Assembly (NCBI GenBank): GCA_020722645.1
Contig: DYKL01000204.1
Location: forward strand, 1-6,493
DNA length: 6,493 bases
Direction of reading: 5' to 3'
From: Acetofilamentum sp.
GTDB taxonomy: Bacteria; Bacteroidota; Bacteroidia; Bacteroidales; JAFGUD01
Shown here: piece after piece, positions 5,930-6,493 of the stretch
Position numbering within the stretch: position 1 is the first letter of the stretch
How the letters are laid out: every line of letters begins with the position of its first letter
Translations under genes and position numbers: made by a program
Notes under the pieces: model-generated
Database searches by the model: none
Told to the model about the DNA's origin: nothing
Seen by the model: only the letters and a program-made list of their open reading frames with translations

Positions 5930-5961
5930 AAAGTTCTTAAAGTTTGTAATATTATAAAGTT
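5930..5961. repeat. Nonamer tract abutting the prenyl synthase start codon
   Basis: On the + strand AAAGTTCTT (5930-5938), AAAGTTTGT (5939-5947), AATATTAT (5948-5955) and AAAGTT (5956-5961) follow directly on the start codon complement at 5927-5929. The 5' untranslated region of the prenyl synthase therefore consists of this repeat right up to the ATG. The orientation matches the tract upstream of glycyl-tRNA synthetase. Confidence 0.8.
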
Positions 5962-6015
5962 AATTGTTCTTTTTTATTGTTAGTTTAAATTCTTTAAGTT
6001 TAAAAACCTTTGCAT

Positions 6016-6450
6016 CAATCATGTGTTTTTCAAATGATTGTAAAAAAATTATCAGAAACTTTTAGTTTCAGGTGAAAAACACATGAAACAGGCAGGTTGT
6101 CTCTGTCTCGGTTGCTACTGCCTCAATCAGGTGTTTTTCACCTGATTGTATCAACAAACATCTATAATTTTTTGTTTCAGATGAAAAACGACTGAAACAG
6201 GCAGGTCGCTATCATACCAGTCGATACTGCCTCAATCAGGTGTTTTTCACCTGATTGTAAAAAAACACATCTAATGCCTCAATCAGGTGTTTTTCACCTG
6301 ATTGTAAAAAAAATTATCAGAAACTTTTAGTTTCAGGTGAAAAACGCATAAAACAAGCAAGTCGTAACTCTATGGTCGCTACTGCCTCAATCAGGTGTTT
6401 TTCACCTGATTGTATCAACAAACATCTATAATTTTTTGTTTCAGATGAAA
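6016..6450. repeat. Array of alternating palindromes (BIME-like mosaic), 264-bp higher-order repeat
   Basis: Palindrome A has arms CAATCAGGTG / CACCTGATTG around a TTTTT loop. It occurs exactly at 6124-6148, 6233-6257, 6280-6304 and 6388-6412, and as a variant at 6016-6040. Palindrome B has arms GTTTCAGGTG / CACATGAAAC around AAAAA. It occurs at 6065-6089, 6174-6198 and 6330-6354 with mismatches, and a broken copy starts at 6438. The core of B is nearly the reverse complement of the core of A, so the same element alternates in orientation. A and B are joined by two 24-25-bp spacer types: S1 at 6041-6064 and 6305-6329, and S2 at 6149-6173 and 6413-6437, the two S2 copies being identical. B is followed by AGGCAG...CTGCCT enclosing a variable core. 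A full unit is 108-109 bp. One unit (6258-6279) is truncated, and the S1-S2-truncated order makes a 264-bp period (6016-6279, then 6280 onward). I find no consistent reading frame, no CRISPR-like spacing and no recombinase gene. The stretch 5962-6015 between this array and the prenyl synthase flank is plain AT-rich DNA. Confidence 0.9.
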
Positions 6451-6456
6451 CACCCA

Positions 6457-6476
6457 TGAGAACCTTAAAGTTCTCA
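6457..6476. repeat. Short inverted repeat next to the palindrome array
   Basis: TGAGAAC (6457-6463) and GTTCTCA (6470-6476) form a perfect 7-bp stem with loop CTTAAA. It follows a degenerate B palindrome and does not belong to the array units. No T-run follows on either side. It may mark the array edge or belong to a neighbouring gene beyond the window. Confidence 0.45.
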
Positions 6477-6493
6477 CACCAATAGAATGAAAA

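Noticed and set aside
6003..6034. Promoter for the prenyl synthase (TTTG at 6034-6031, AAGGTTTT at 6010-6003)
   Set aside because: The spacing is right, but the -7 part matches only about four of six consensus positions, and the -33 part lies inside palindrome A.
6083..6145. Small Cys-rich peptide starting ATG AAA CAG GCA (20 codons)
   Set aside because: The second unit has no start codon in that frame, and the third is shifted by a one-base shorter core. The reading frame is not conserved between units.
6016..6450. CRISPR array
   Set aside because: The conserved part is larger than the variable part, units are about 108 bp, the variable cores are only 21-22 bp, and the repeats alternate in orientation. 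No cas genes are in the window.
6016..6450. Integron attC array
   Set aside because: I find no RYYYAAC / GTTRRRY core-site pair at unit ends, no cassette genes and no integrase in view.
6487..6493. Start codon of a + strand gene at the right edge (ATGAAAA)
   Set aside because: Only seven bases are available, so no codon evidence exists.

Overview
The window looks like a chromosomal segment from an anaerobic member of the Bacteroidota (Bacteroidales-like). Four observations point there. The DNA is AT-rich. None of the four start codons has a convincing Shine-Dalgarno sequence. The promoter ahead of the tRNA has the TTTG / TAnnTTTG form typical of this phylum. The single-chain glycyl-tRNA synthetase has motif 2 wording that I associate with Bacteroidetes. 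The anaerobic lifestyle is inferred from a tungsten-type, ferredoxin-linked aldehyde oxidoreductase. No species can be named.

Layout. At positions 2-82 (+ strand) there is probably the last 26 codons of a gene entering from the left. Everything else is on the minus strand, so transcription runs from high to low coordinates. In that order: a 326-residue trans-isoprenyl diphosphate synthase (5929-4949), glycyl-tRNA synthetase (4686-3145), tRNA-Leu with anticodon CAA (2836-2753) with its own promoter and strong terminator, a 152-residue exported or membrane protein of unknown function (2704-2246), and a 624-residue glyceraldehyde-3-phosphate ferredoxin oxidoreductase-like enzyme of the AOR family (2132-258).

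How the genes relate. They share no single pathway: one makes prenyl diphosphates, two serve translation, and one probably feeds low-potential electrons from sugar catabolism into ferredoxin. They appear to be separate transcription units that happen to be co-oriented, not a functional operon.

The non-coding DNA is the unusual part. First, short tracts of a 9-bp repeat (AAAGTTTGT / AAAGTTCNT and relatives) lie at most gene boundaries. Their orientation flips between the upstream and downstream side, so each transcription unit is bracketed by inverted copies, and the tracts abut start or stop codons. Second, positions 6016-6450 hold a dense array of alternating palindromes with TTTTT and AAAAA loops, organised as a 264-bp higher-order repeat. 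It carries short, strongly diverged cores between otherwise near-identical flanks. I see no coding potential in it. It is the best candidate here for an undescribed element, most simply a BIME-like palindrome mosaic, and its function is unknown.
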